Source: Umezawaea tangerina | GTDB lineage: Bacteria > Actinomycetota > Actinomycetes > Mycobacteriales > Pseudonocardiaceae | Direction of reading: 5' to 3' | Length of the DNA: 64,000 nt | Assembly (NCBI RefSeq): GCF_003002815.1 | Contig: NZ_PVTF01000009.1 | Location: 124,001 to 188,000, forward strand | Shown here: one piece after another, positions 1-7,608 of the stretch | Layout: every line of letters starts with the position of its first letter | How positions within the stretch are numbered: position 1 is the first letter of the stretch | The notes under the pieces: model-generated | Database searches by the model: none | Told to the model about the DNA's origin: nothing | Seen by the model: the letters and a program-made list of their open reading frames with translations, nothing else | Translations under genes and position numbers: made by a program

Positions 1-647
1 TCCACCCTCCGCCGATCCCGGCCTCGACGCAGCTCGTGATCCCCTCGGCCAGGTACTGCCGTCCGGCGCGGTCGATCGCGTCGACCAGGGTGTCGACGGA
101 GTAGGGCAGCACCAGCGAGTTGACCAGCTGCTGCGCCTGCTCCTGGAGCATGCCGGTCGCCGTGTCGACCACCCCGCCGACCACCTCGACCGGCCCGGAG
201 GCGATCCCCAGCTCCTCCAGCACGGGCGTGTTGACCACGCACATGTGCCCGGAGGTGTGCTTGAGCCACACCTTGCGCCCCGGCGCCACCCGGTCCAGCT
301 CGGCGCGGGTCGGGTGGCCGCCGATCTTGTTCTGGTCGTACCCGGCGCCCACCAGCCACTCGCCGGGCGCGACGGTGGCGGCCTTCTCCTGCACCGCCCG
401 GTACAGCGCGTCCAGGTCCGACACCCGCAGGTCCACTTCGGACAGCGTCAGCCCGAACCAGGCCATGTGGTTGTGCGCGTCGTGGAAACCGGGGACCACG
501 GTCGCGCCGTCGAGGTCGACGACCTCCTTGGCGGGCACGTCCTCCAGCGCCACGACCCGGTCGCCGAGGATCGCGACAGACCGGACGTCGGGCCCGTCCA
601 GGGTCACCACGTCGGCGTTGGTCAGCAGCAGGTCGGCCTCGATCACG
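1..647 (-). CDS. Amidohydrolase, YtcJ/amidohydrolase_3 type (3' end cut by window edge)
   Basis: The reading frame starts at GTG 647 and runs off the left edge, so only about 215 N-terminal residues are seen. It begins MIEADLLLTNADVVTLDG, the usual beta-sandwich start of amidohydrolases. The metal-binding motif DAHNHM follows near residue 58, and a conserved GAGYDQNK segment near residue 103. YtcJ-like enzymes are metal-dependent hydrolases of amide or related bonds in the cytoplasm; the substrate is not evident. Its start overlaps the stop of the thioesterase upstream, so it is the fourth gene of the operon starting at 3189. The family is clear from sequence but the reaction is unknown. Confidence 0.85.
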
Positions 648-1047
648 ACTGGTTCTCCCGGAAGGTCTCGCGGTACCAGTCGCTCCACGGCGACGGCCTG
701 CCCGTGACGGGATCGGTCTTCACGATCACCCGGTACCCCTTCGCATAGGTGACCTCGTCGCCGCAGCGGAACCCGTACACGGCGCTGGTCGTGCCGATCC
801 TGTCGAACGTCAGCTCGACCCGCAGCGGGCCGGGCGCGGTCACCGCGGCCAGGAACTCCACGTGCAGCTCCCGGACCACGTAGTGCAGGTCCGGGTCGCG
901 GTCGCCGAACCGCGCCCACCCCTTGCCCAACGACTCGAACAGCGCCGACTGGGCGCGTTCGACGTGCACCGCGAACCGCGAGTTGTGCAGCGTGCCGTTG
1001 AGGTCCAACTCGTCGAAGAACACCGGGCTGTCCCAGGAGAAGGTCAC
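643..1047 (-). CDS. Acyl-CoA thioesterase, 4HBT hotdog family
   Basis: 134 residues from GTG 1047, the normal length for a single hotdog domain. The segment VFFDELDLNGTLHNSRF resembles the 4-hydroxybenzoyl-CoA thioesterase motif (D-x-N/D-x-x-G-x-x-x-N) that places the catalytic Asp. The family hydrolyses acyl-CoA thioesters in the cytoplasm. The start forms a GTGA overlap with the stop of the acyl-CoA ligase, so the two are translationally coupled. Presence of a ligase, a hydratase and a thioesterase in one operon suggests activation, hydration and release of a CoA-linked acid. The acyl chain is not known. Confidence 0.85.
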   Translation of the reverse strand: MTFSWDSPVFFDELDLNGTLHNSRFAVHVERAQSALFESLGKGWARFGDRDPDLHYVVRELHVEFLAAVTAPGPLRVELTFDRIGTTSAVYGFRCGDEVTYAKGYRVIVKTDPVTGRPSPWSDWYRETFRENQS

Positions 1048-2465
1048 GGGGCGCTCCGGTCCAGCAGCTGCTTCGCGACCCGTTCGGACGGGGTGCGCGG
1101 CAGGTCGTCGCGGAACTCCCAGTAGCGCGGCACCTTGAACGACGCCAGCCGCTCGGCGCAGTAGGCGGCCAGGTCCTCGGCGCTCACCGCCCCCACGACG
1201 AACGCCTTGACCTCCTCGCCGCGGATCTCGTCCGGCACCCCGACCACCGCGGCCAGCGTCACCGCGGGGTGGCTGAGCAGCACCTCCTCCACCTCGTAGG
1301 CGGCGATGTTCTCGCCGCTGCGCCGGATCATGTCCTTGATCCGGCCGAGGTGGTAGACGCGGCCGTGCTCGTCGATCCGGGCCAGGTCGCCGGTCGGGAA
1401 CCAGCCGTCCCGCAGCACGCTGGGCAGCCCCAGGTAGCCGTCCATCATCCCCGGACCGCGCAGCTGCAGCTCGCCGTCCACGACCCGCGCCTCGCGGTGC
1501 GCGGCGGGCCGTCCGAGGCAGCCGGTGCCGACCAGCTCGTCGTGGTCCTGGGCACCGACCCGGATGTCCGCGCCCGTCTCGGTCATGCCGAACGCCTCGT
1601 ACCAGCCGACGCCCCAGCGTTCCTCCAGGGCGGCGTGCGACGAGGGCGGGATCGCCGAGCACTGCACGGCGCGCACCTTGTGCTCGCGGTCCAGCGGGGA
1701 CTCCGGCATGCGCAGCAGCAACGTCGGCATCGCGCCGAGGCAGTAGAAGTAGGTGACCCCGTGCTCGCGCACCCTGTCCCAGAAGGACGACGGGTGGAAG
1801 CCGTCCAGCACCACGAGCTCGGCCCCGGCGAGCAGCGCGGCGACCACGTTCCACTGCGGGTCGATGTAGTGGAACGGCTGCGCCGTCAGCATCACGTCGT
1901 CGGCAGACAGGTTCGGGAACTCCTCGACCAGGCTGCCGCCCAGGGTCGTCCAGTAGGTGTGCGACAGCACGCAGCCCTTGGGGGCGCCGGTCGTGCCGGA
2001 CGTGTACTGGATGTTCACCGCCGCGCCGGGGTCGACGTCCTGCTGCTCGAACCCGTCCTCCGGCGCGAGGTCCTCGACCAGGAACACCGGCACCGCCGAC
2101 AGCTCGGCCACCAGCGGCCGGAACTCCGCGGTCGTCACCACGGCCGCCGCCGACGAGTCGCGGAGCAGGTGCTCGGCGTCGACCGACCGGTACTTCACGT
2201 TGACCGGGACCATCGCCGCGCCCAGGCGCGCCAGCGCCAGCCAGAACAGCGGGAACTCGGGCTGGTTGCGCAGCAGCACCGCGACTCGGTCCCCCGCGCC
2301 GATGCCGCGCGACCGCAGCGCCTGCGAGTACCCGGCGGTCAGCCGGTCCACGTCGCCGAACGTCAGGCGGACACCGGGGTCGAACGTCCACGCCACCCGG
2401 TCCGCCCACAGCTCCCCGGCCCGGCGGACGGCGGCGACGAGGTCAGTCACGTCCGAACTCCTCAC
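1044..2465 (-). CDS. AMP-dependent acyl-CoA synthetase/ligase
   Basis: 473 residues, slightly short of the usual 500-550 for class I adenylate-forming enzymes. The AMP-binding P-loop YTSGTTGAPKG is near residue 152, the GWFPTGDLARID hinge motif near 360, and the C-terminal lysine in SERVAKQLL that attacks the acyl-adenylate is present, so the enzyme should be active. It would activate a carboxylic acid to its CoA ester using ATP. ATG 2465 overlaps the hydratase by 23 bases; GTG 2450 would give an 8-base overlap and is an equally good start. The substrate (fatty, aromatic or dicarboxylic) cannot be told from sequence alone. Confidence 0.9.
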   Translation of the reverse strand: MRSSDVTDLVAAVRRAGELWADRVAWTFDPGVRLTFGDVDRLTAGYSQALRSRGIGAGDRVAVLLRNQPEFPLFWLALARLGAAMVPVNVKYRSVDAEHLLRDSSAAAVVTTAEFRPLVAELSAVPVFLVEDLAPEDGFEQQDVDPGAAVNIQYTSGTTGAPKGCVLSHTYWTTLGGSLVEEFPNLSADDVMLTAQPFHYIDPQWNVVAALLAGAELVVLDGFHPSSFWDRVREHGVTYFYCLGAMPTLLLRMPESPLDREHKVRAVQCSAIPPSSHAALEERWGVGWYEAFGMTETGADIRVGAQDHDELVGTGCLGRPAAHREARVVDGELQLRGPGMMDGYLGLPSVLRDGWFPTGDLARIDEHGRVYHLGRIKDMIRRSGENIAAYEVEEVLLSHPAVTLAAVVGVPDEIRGEEVKAFVVGAVSAEDLAAYCAERLASFKVPRYWEFRDDLPRTPSERVAKQLLDRSAP

Positions 2466-3189
2466 GCGGCGCGTCCCCTTCCCCGGACAGGCTGGTCAGC
2501 AGGGCGTGGTCGACCTCGGTGGCCAACGCCTCCTCCAGGGTCGCGTCGAGGCCGAGGTCCAGCACCCGCTTGGCCAGGCTCACCGCCACCTTCGGGCGGG
2601 CGTTCACCCTCGTGGCCAGGTCGAGGGCGACCTTCTCGTGCTCGCCCGCGGGCGCCACCCGGCTGATCAGGCCGATCGCCAGCGCCTCCGCAGCGGGCAC
2701 CCGTTCGCCGAGCAGCAGCAACTCCTTGGCCTTCGCCAACCCGACCAGGTGCGGCAGCAGCCGGGAGATCCCGCCGGTCACGCTGAGCCCCACGCTGACC
2801 TCGGGGAACCCGAACTGCGCCCCCTCGTCGGCCACGACCAGGTCGCACGCCAGCGCGAACTCGCACCCGGCGCCGAGCGCGTACCCGTGGACCGCCGCCA
2901 CGACCACGCCGGGGAACCGGCGGATCAGCCGCGTGACGTCCTGGATCCGTTCCAGCCGGGCACGGGTCTCCAGCACCGTCTCGACGGGTTCGGGCTCCTT
3001 CAGGTCGTGGCCCGCGCAGAACGCCCGACCGCGCCCCGCCAGCACGACGACGCCCGCGCCGTCCTCGCCCGCACGGGTCAGCGCCACGACGAGCCCGTCG
3101 GTGAGCGCGGGCACCACGGCGTTGAGCCGTTCCGACCGGTTGAGGTGGATCAGCGCCACCCCGTCGCGGCACTCGTACTCGACAACCAC
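2443..3189 (-). CDS. Enoyl-CoA hydratase/isomerase family protein
   Basis: 248 residues from GTG 3189, preceded by a good GAGGAG ribosome site. Crotonase-fold features include the CoA-binding GRGRAFCAGHDLKE segment near residue 53 and the oxyanion-hole segment GYALGAGCEFALACDLV near 101. A Glu follows in FPEVSVGL, in place of one of the two Glu of classical hydratases. The reaction is hydration or isomerisation of an enoyl-CoA. It is the first gene of a four-gene operon (hydratase, ligase, thioesterase, amidohydrolase) and faces the TetR gene across a 22-bp palindrome, so it is probably repressed by that TetR until an acyl-CoA or acid ligand appears. Confidence 0.9.
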   Translation of the reverse strand: MVVEYECRDGVALIHLNRSERLNAVVPALTDGLVVALTRAGEDGAGVVVLAGRGRAFCAGHDLKEPEPVETVLETRARLERIQDVTRLIRRFPGVVVAAVHGYALGAGCEFALACDLVVADEGAQFGFPEVSVGLSVTGGISRLLPHLVGLAKAKELLLLGERVPAAEALAIGLISRVAPAGEHEKVALDLATRVNARPKVAVSLAKRVLDLGLDATLEEALATEVDHALLTSLSGEGDAPREEFGRD

Positions 3190-3210
3190 GCGCGCTCCTC
3201 GTAGCCGGTT

Positions 3211-3232
3211 CCCGATCGATCGATCGATCGGG
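3211..3232. promoter_or_regulatory. Perfect 22-bp palindrome, probable TetR operator
   Basis: The sequence reads CCCGATCGATC followed by its exact reverse complement, with no mismatch. It lies 22 bases before the hydratase start and 50 before the TetR start, in the only gap between the divergent genes. TetR repressors classically bind such palindromes in divergent promoters, so autoregulation plus control of the operon is likely. Binding is inferred from position and symmetry. Confidence 0.75.
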
Positions 3233-3282
3233 CATGATGGCGACCGTAGGTCGGGTCAGCCGAAGTGGTCAAGAGGTGCGTG

Positions 3283-3924
3283 ATGAGTCCGACCGGGTCG
3301 AGGGTCCGCGACGCCGCGATCGAGCTGTTCGCCGAACGGGGCTTCCACGGCACCGGCATCCGCGACCTGGCCGAACGCGCGGGCCTGTCCTCCGCGACGC
3401 TCTACCACTACATGGGCACCAAGGAGGACCTGCTCGTCTCGATCATGACCACGAGCCTGGGGCGCCTGCTCACGGCGGGCGAGCGCCTCACCGCCGACGG
3501 CGACCCGCTGGCCAGGATCACCGCCCTGGTCGAGCTGCACGTCCTCACCCACGCCGTCCGCAGGCTGGAGACCAGGGTCGTCGACGACGAGATGCGCTCC
3601 CTGTCCCCCGACCACCGCGCGACCGTCGTGGCACTGCGCGACCGCTACGAGCACCTCTGGCAGGACGCCATCGACACCGGCTGCGCGACCGGCGCCTTCC
3701 ACGTCCGCGCCCCGCGGGTGGCCCGGCTCGCCCTGCTGGAGATGTGCGGCGGCATCGCCCGCTGGTACACCCCGGACGGCCCCATCCCGTTGGAGCAGCT
3801 GGCACTGCGCTACGCCGAGATGGCACTGGGCGTGCTCGGCGCCGCGGGCCCACCCCCGGAGCTCGCCGTCGACTCGGTCCGCCGCACCATGGCCCTCGTC
3901 GACGAGATCTGGCTCCCCGACTAG
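3283..3924 (+). CDS. TetR-family transcriptional regulator
   Basis: 213 residues from ATG 3283, chosen over GTG 3265 because AGAGGTG sits at the right distance upstream. The N-terminus has the TetR HTH: AAIELFAERGFHGTGIRDLAERAGLS, then the recognition helix SSATLYHYMGTKEDLL. The C-terminal half resembles the KstR2-like TetR_C ligand domains, which bind acyl-CoA or small acids. It is divergent from the CoA-catabolic operon and most likely represses it through the palindrome at 3211-3232. Its TAG stop lies within the inverted-repeat element at 3921-4005. The ligand is unknown. Confidence 0.9.
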   Translation: MSPTGSRVRDAAIELFAERGFHGTGIRDLAERAGLSSATLYHYMGTKEDLLVSIMTTSLGRLLTAGERLTADGDPLARITALVELHVLTHAVRRLETRVVDDEMRSLSPDHRATVVALRDRYEHLWQDAIDTGCATGAFHVRAPRVARLALLEMCGGIARWYTPDGPIPLEQLALRYAEMALGVLGAAGPPPELAVDSVRRTMALVDEIWLPD

Positions 3925-4005
3925 GGCGTGCATCCAAGTCTCGTTCGACGGGAGTCGCACCTGAGGCCCGGCTACCGCGAACACGGAATTCGATGCACGC
4001 CCTAG
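3921..4005. repeat. MITE-like hairpin element, copy A (bidirectional terminator)
   Basis: Fourteen-base perfect inverted arms CTAGGGCGTGCATC (3921-3934) and GATGCACGCCCTAG (3992-4005) enclose 57 bases containing AGTCTCGTTCGA. The TAG of each arm is the stop codon of a convergent gene: the TetR gene on plus and the hydrolase on minus. A shorter copy with the same outer arm and the same AGTCTCGTTCGA core lies at 50073-50113. It may act as a shared terminator and may be a non-autonomous mobile element. Confidence 0.65.
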
Positions 4006-4856
4006 CCGAGGAACCCGCGGATGCGGGCCGCCACCTCGTCCACGTGGCTCTCCAGCAGGAAGTGACCACCGTCGAGCAGGTGCACCTCGGCGTTCGGCAG
4101 GTCCCGCAGGAACGCCCGAGCCCCGTCGGGCCCGAAGATCTCGTCGTTCGCACCCCACACCGCGAGCAGCGGCACCTGGCTCGTGCGGAAGTACTCGTGG
4201 AACTTCGGGTACAGCTCCACATTGGTCCGGTAGTCGAGGAACAACCGCATCTGCACCTCGTCGTTGCCCGGCCGCGACACCAGCGCGTGGTCGTGCGCCC
4301 ACGTGTCCGGGCTGACCAGGCTGACGTCCGGCACGCCGTGCGTGTACTGCCAACGGATCGCCTCCAGGCTCAGCGCCGCCCGCACCGGCGCGGCGGTCTC
4401 CGGGTTCGGATCGGCCCAGTACGCCCGGACCGGCGCCCAGAACTCGGGCACGAGCCCTTCGGCGTAGGCGTTGCCGTTCTGGGTGATGATCGCCGTCACC
4501 CGCTCCGGCCCGCGCACCGCGAGCCGCCACCCGACCGGCGCGCCGTAGTCCTGCACGTACAACGCGGCCCGCTCCACACCCAACTGCTCCAGCAGCCCGT
4601 CGGTGAGGTCGGCCAACGCGTCGAAGCCGTACTCGAACTCCTCCACCGACGGCGCGTCGGAGTGGCCGAAGCCCAGCATGTCCGGCGCGATCACGTGGTA
4701 GCGGTCGCCCAGCAGCGGGATCAGGTCGCGGAACATGTACGAGCTCGTCGGGAAGCCGTGCAGCAGCACAACCGTCGGCGCGTCCTGGTCCCCCGCCTCC
4801 CGGTAGAAGAGCGAGTGCCCGTCGACGATCGCCGTGCGGTAGTGGATCGACGTCAT
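4002..4856 (-). CDS. Alpha/beta hydrolase with Asp nucleophile (haloalkane dehalogenase/epoxide hydrolase-like)
   Basis: 284 residues from ATG 4856, preceded by AAGGGGTT; an in-frame upstream GTG at 4901 lacks such a site. The oxyanion motif HGFPTSS is at residues 33-39. The nucleophile elbow VQDYGAP has Asp103 instead of Ser, as in haloalkane dehalogenases and some epoxide hydrolases. The late His is in LDGGHFLLES. The cytoplasmic reaction would be displacement of halide or opening of an epoxide; the substrate is unknown. It is divergent from the CGNR regulator gene, with GGTTAG repeats between them, so that regulator probably controls it. Confidence 0.85.
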   Translation of the reverse strand: MTSIHYRTAIVDGHSLFYREAGDQDAPTVVLLHGFPTSSYMFRDLIPLLGDRYHVIAPDMLGFGHSDAPSVEEFEYGFDALADLTDGLLEQLGVERAALYVQDYGAPVGWRLAVRGPERVTAIITQNGNAYAEGLVPEFWAPVRAYWADPNPETAAPVRAALSLEAIRWQYTHGVPDVSLVSPDTWAHDHALVSRPGNDEVQMRLFLDYRTNVELYPKFHEYFRTSQVPLLAVWGANDEIFGPDGARAFLRDLPNAEVHLLDGGHFLLESHVDEVAARIRGFLG

Positions 4857-4955
4857 GTCTAACCCCTTCAAGCGGTCAATACGGTTAGGTGATGCCCACA
4901 TCGGAGCACACCACTTCCTAACCTGTCAAACGCTCCAGTATGGTTAGATGAGGTC
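4857..4955. promoter_or_regulatory. Divergent promoter region with repeated GGTTAG boxes
   Basis: Within 99 bases there are two direct copies of TAYGGTTAGRTGA (4880-4893 and 4939-4951), one inverted CCTAACC (4917-4923), and TCTAACCCC beside the hydrolase start (4858-4866). No such density occurs elsewhere in the window. The boxes flank both starts and are good candidates for binding by the CGNR protein encoded at 4956. This is inference; the boxes themselves are seen directly. Confidence 0.55.
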
Positions 4956-5453
4956 GTGGACGACCTGGACACCCTTCTCGCGCTGCTCAACAGCAGCCCG
5001 ATCGTCGACGGCACGCCGACCGACACCCTCGCCGACGACGTGGCCGCCGGCCGCTGGGCGAAAGCCCACGGCGGCACCGGATCCCACCCGGAGGTCGACC
5101 ACCTCCGCCAGGTCCGCGACCACCTCCAGGACCTCGTGCGCGGCTCCACCGACACCTCGGCACTGGCCACCGCGATCCACGGCGTCCACCAGATCCCCGA
5201 ACTGACCCCCACGGGCGTCACCTGGACCCTCGTGAACGCCGACCTCCCCGCCCGCATCACCCTCGAATGGGCCCGACTGCAGCAAACCCACCCCGGCCGC
5301 CTGCGCCCCTGCGGCAACGACGAGTGCCGCCTCTTCCTCTTCGACCGCAGCCGCGCCAACCAGGCCCGCTGGTGCTCCATGGCCACCTGCGGCAACCGCC
5401 TCAAGGCCCGCCGACACCACAACCGCACCAAGTCCGGCGACCCGACCTCTTAG
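4956..5453 (+). CDS. CGNR zinc-finger (ABATE domain) putative transcription factor
   Basis: 165 residues from GTG 4956. The N-terminal 110 residues form the ABATE-type domain, and the C-terminal end carries a CGNR zinc ribbon with Cys119-x4-Cys124, Cys140 and Cys145 followed by GNRLKARRHH. All four Cys are present, so zinc binding should be intact. Proteins of this kind are thought to be stress-linked DNA-binding regulators in actinobacteria. The gene is divergent from the hydrolase at 4002-4856 and lies directly beside the GGTTAG boxes, which supports autoregulation and control of the hydrolase. Confidence 0.85.
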   Translation: MDDLDTLLALLNSSPIVDGTPTDTLADDVAAGRWAKAHGGTGSHPEVDHLRQVRDHLQDLVRGSTDTSALATAIHGVHQIPELTPTGVTWTLVNADLPARITLEWARLQQTHPGRLRPCGNDECRLFLFDRSRANQARWCSMATCGNRLKARRHHNRTKSGDPTS

Positions 5454-5588
5454 CTCTCCACGAAACCTCCAATCCCCCAAAAAGCACCCAGACCCACTCC
5501 CGGTACACCGGCGTACGCCAACCCGACCCCCACCCACCCCCGGATGCGAAACAATGGATCAAGAGATCCACACGCCCAGGGGGACACC

Positions 5589-5978
5589 ATGACACCGCAG
5601 GAAATCTACGAACGCCACGTCATCGCAGGCATGACCTCCAACGCCGACGCACAGGCGAACCTCTACGCCGAGGACGGCGTCTACGAGGCACCCCTGGAAC
5701 CCGAGGACAGCACCACCCCACACCGACTCGAAGGCCACGACGCCCTCCGCGCCGGCTTCGCCGCGATGCACCGGCTGGTCAAGGACGACCAGCGCAAGAT
5801 CGACGTCGCCAACTCCCGCTCCGTCCTCCACACCACTGCCAACCCCGACGTCTTCATCGTCGAACTCGACGCCGCCTTCGAAAACGCCGCCCCCGTCTCC
5901 CTGGTCCAGATCTACCGCGTCCGCGACGGCAAGATCACCCTCCTACGCGACTACTTCGCCCCCTCCACCCTCAACTAA
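5589..5978 (+). CDS. NTF2/SnoaL-like protein
   Basis: 129 residues from ATG 5589, chosen because AGGGGGA lies five bases upstream. The layout YERHVIAGMTSNADAQANLYAEDGVYEAP, a middle RLEGHDALRAGFAAM and the closing VQIYRVRDGKITLLRDYF match the cone-shaped SnoaL-like fold. Members are small enzymes or binding proteins (polyketide cyclases, isomerases), and no catalytic residues can be assigned here. It stands alone between the CGNR gene and a decayed IS481 remnant. Function unknown. Confidence 0.7.
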   Translation: MTPQEIYERHVIAGMTSNADAQANLYAEDGVYEAPLEPEDSTTPHRLEGHDALRAGFAAMHRLVKDDQRKIDVANSRSVLHTTANPDVFIVELDAAFENAAPVSLVQIYRVRDGKITLLRDYFAPSTLN

Positions 5979-5989
5979 CCCCTCAGGCG

Positions 5990-6195
5990 AGCCAACGGCC
6001 CGCCCCCTCCCGCCACCAGGCGACACCTCCAGCTACTTGATGTCGACGTGGGCCAAGTCGCCGGGAGCGGGAGTTCACAACGACGGATCGGCCTGCTAGC
6101 TGCCTAGCCCACGTGGGCGGCCGCGCCATGCGGTGACAGGTCGGGCGGAGTCTGCCGAGCTTGGTCAAGGGTGCATCAGCGTGGGGCGTGAAGGC
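5990..6195 (-). pseudogene. Decayed IS481-family transposase fragment
   Basis: On the minus strand around 6185-6100 a frame reads PHADAPLTKLGRLR, like the N-terminus of IS481 transposases. After a frameshift and an internal deletion, another frame around 6050-6000 reads GDLAHVDIK, a stop, then LEVSPGGGRG, matching the conserved HVDIKKLG...PDGGG block that opens the DDE domain. The rest of the catalytic domain is absent. No terminal repeats were found. It is a dead remnant; the match is from recalled family motifs. Confidence 0.6.
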
Positions 6196-6199
6196 CTCC

Positions 6200-6618
6200 G
6201 TTTGGCCGGTGCAGACGTCGCAATCCATACCGACCCCAGAGGCCCTCACCTATTCCAAGATCATTAGATCCCGTGTCGCCCGGTTCCCACCCTCTGTGGT
6301 CAGTACACCCAGGTCAGGCACCGACACCCCACCGAGCCCCAGGCGCCTGGGGCCCAGCGCGGGTTGCCGACACCCTCACCGAGCACGAGCAGACCACCGG
6401 TACCCACGGGCCTGACACCACCCGCAGCGTCCTCTTCGGACCAACGCCGTCACCCCAGCGGCACCGACACCCACGAGTGACCACCAACCATGGCCGGGAC
6501 CGGTACCACCGCCCACATCAGCCGGTGGACAGGCACTCGCCGCCTCCCCACCGCCGTCCCACCGTCATCCCGGCACCACCCGGTCGGCAGGCCCCCGACA
6601 GACCTGCCGACCCGAGGC
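6200..6618. other. About 420 bases without a recognisable gene
   Basis: Codon-position base bias is lost and every frame is broken or proline/histidine-rich. The stretch lies between the IS481 remnant and csbD and may be eroded insertion-sequence DNA. Nothing specific could be assigned. Confidence 0.4.
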
Positions 6619-6825
6619 CTACTTCGAGAAGACGTTCTTGATCTTGTCGATACCGTCGCCCACGGCGTCCTTCACGTCCTCCACGACGTTCTTCAGGCCC
6701 GCCGACGCCTGGTCGGCCTGACCTTCGGCCTTCAGGTCCTCGTTGCCCGTGGCGTCGCCCGCGGTCTCCTTGGCCTTGCCGCCGAGCTCCTCGGCCTTGT
6801 TGCTGATCTTGTCACCCAACGACAT
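6619..6825 (-). CDS. CsbD-family stress protein
   Basis: 68 residues, the usual CsbD length, from ATG 6825 with GGAGGAG upstream. The sequence is very hydrophilic and Lys/Glu/Ala-rich: MSLGDKISNKAEELGGKAKE, then ATGNEDLKAEGQAD, the family signature. CsbD proteins are abundant cytoplasmic general-stress proteins of unknown biochemistry. It is divergent from the sigma-factor/Asp23 operon, another stress module. A longer upstream start is possible but the extension is Arg/Pro-rich and unlike the family. Confidence 0.9.
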   Translation of the reverse strand: MSLGDKISNKAEELGGKAKETAGDATGNEDLKAEGQADQASAGLKNVVEDVKDAVGDGIDKIKNVFSK

Positions 6826-7047
6826 CGCGCTTCTCCTCCGCCTGGCGGCACCCGGTCGAGTGCCTTCTCGCAAGGAGGACACGGCCGGCACCGCATTCGT
6901 CACGCCCACGATCGGGTCTCCATCGGGTGACGACGATCACCAACACCGATGCTGGTGGAGGCCGTGACGTTTCCGCTCCCGGCCGTGTCCTACCGGAAGC
7001 CGTTGGAAGGGGGACTCGCCGATGCCGTGCGCAGTCGGGGGTCGTGA

Positions 7048-7608
7048 ATGACGTCGCACACCGAGGTCGGATCCGAAGCGCTGGACGACGTGACTCTGGT
7101 CGCCCGTGCGAGGGAGGGCGACGTGCACGCTTACGAGCAACTGGTGCTCCGGTACCAGGGGCCGATGTACAGGTTCGCGGTGCGCATGCTCGCGAGCAGG
7201 ACGGATGCCGAGGACGTGGTGCAGGAGGTGTTCCTGACCGCGTGGCGCAGGCTTGGCCAACTGCAGGAGGACGTGGCGTTCATGTCGTGGCTCTACCGCA
7301 CGACGACGAACCGCTGCCTCAACGTGATCCGGTCGCGGCGGCCACTGGCCGAGGTGGAGCCGGAGGAGCACGAGGCGACCGGTGTCCTCCCTGAGCGGTC
7401 GGTCGAGATCGGCGAGCAGATGGCGGCGCTGGCCGCCGCGTTGCAGAAGCTGACCCCCGAGCAGCGGGCGTGCTGGTTGCTGCGCGAGGTGCACGGCAGG
7501 TCCTACGACGAGATCGCGAAGTCCGTCGGGGCCAACGTGACGGCGGTGCGCGGCCGGATCGCGCGCGCAAGAGTGCAACTCGCGGAGGTGATGGCGCCAT
7601 GGCGATGA
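7048..7608 (+). CDS. ECF-type RNA polymerase sigma factor
   Basis: 186 residues from ATG 7048. Region 2 is seen as AYEQLVLRYQGPMYRFA...RTDAEDVVQEVFLTAWRRL with the DAEDVVQEVF core motif. Region 4 is LTPEQRACWLLREVHGRSYDEIAKSVGANVTAVRGRIARARVQL. It directs RNA polymerase to a dedicated promoter set. It is the first gene of a nine-gene operon and overlaps the next gene, whose protein has an anti-sigma-like zinc motif, so that neighbour is the likely anti-sigma. No clear self-promoter could be picked upstream. Confidence 0.92.
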   Translation: MTSHTEVGSEALDDVTLVARAREGDVHAYEQLVLRYQGPMYRFAVRMLASRTDAEDVVQEVFLTAWRRLGQLQEDVAFMSWLYRTTTNRCLNVIRSRRPLAEVEPEEHEATGVLPERSVEIGEQMAALAAALQKLTPEQRACWLLREVHGRSYDEIAKSVGANVTAVRGRIARARVQLAEVMAPWR

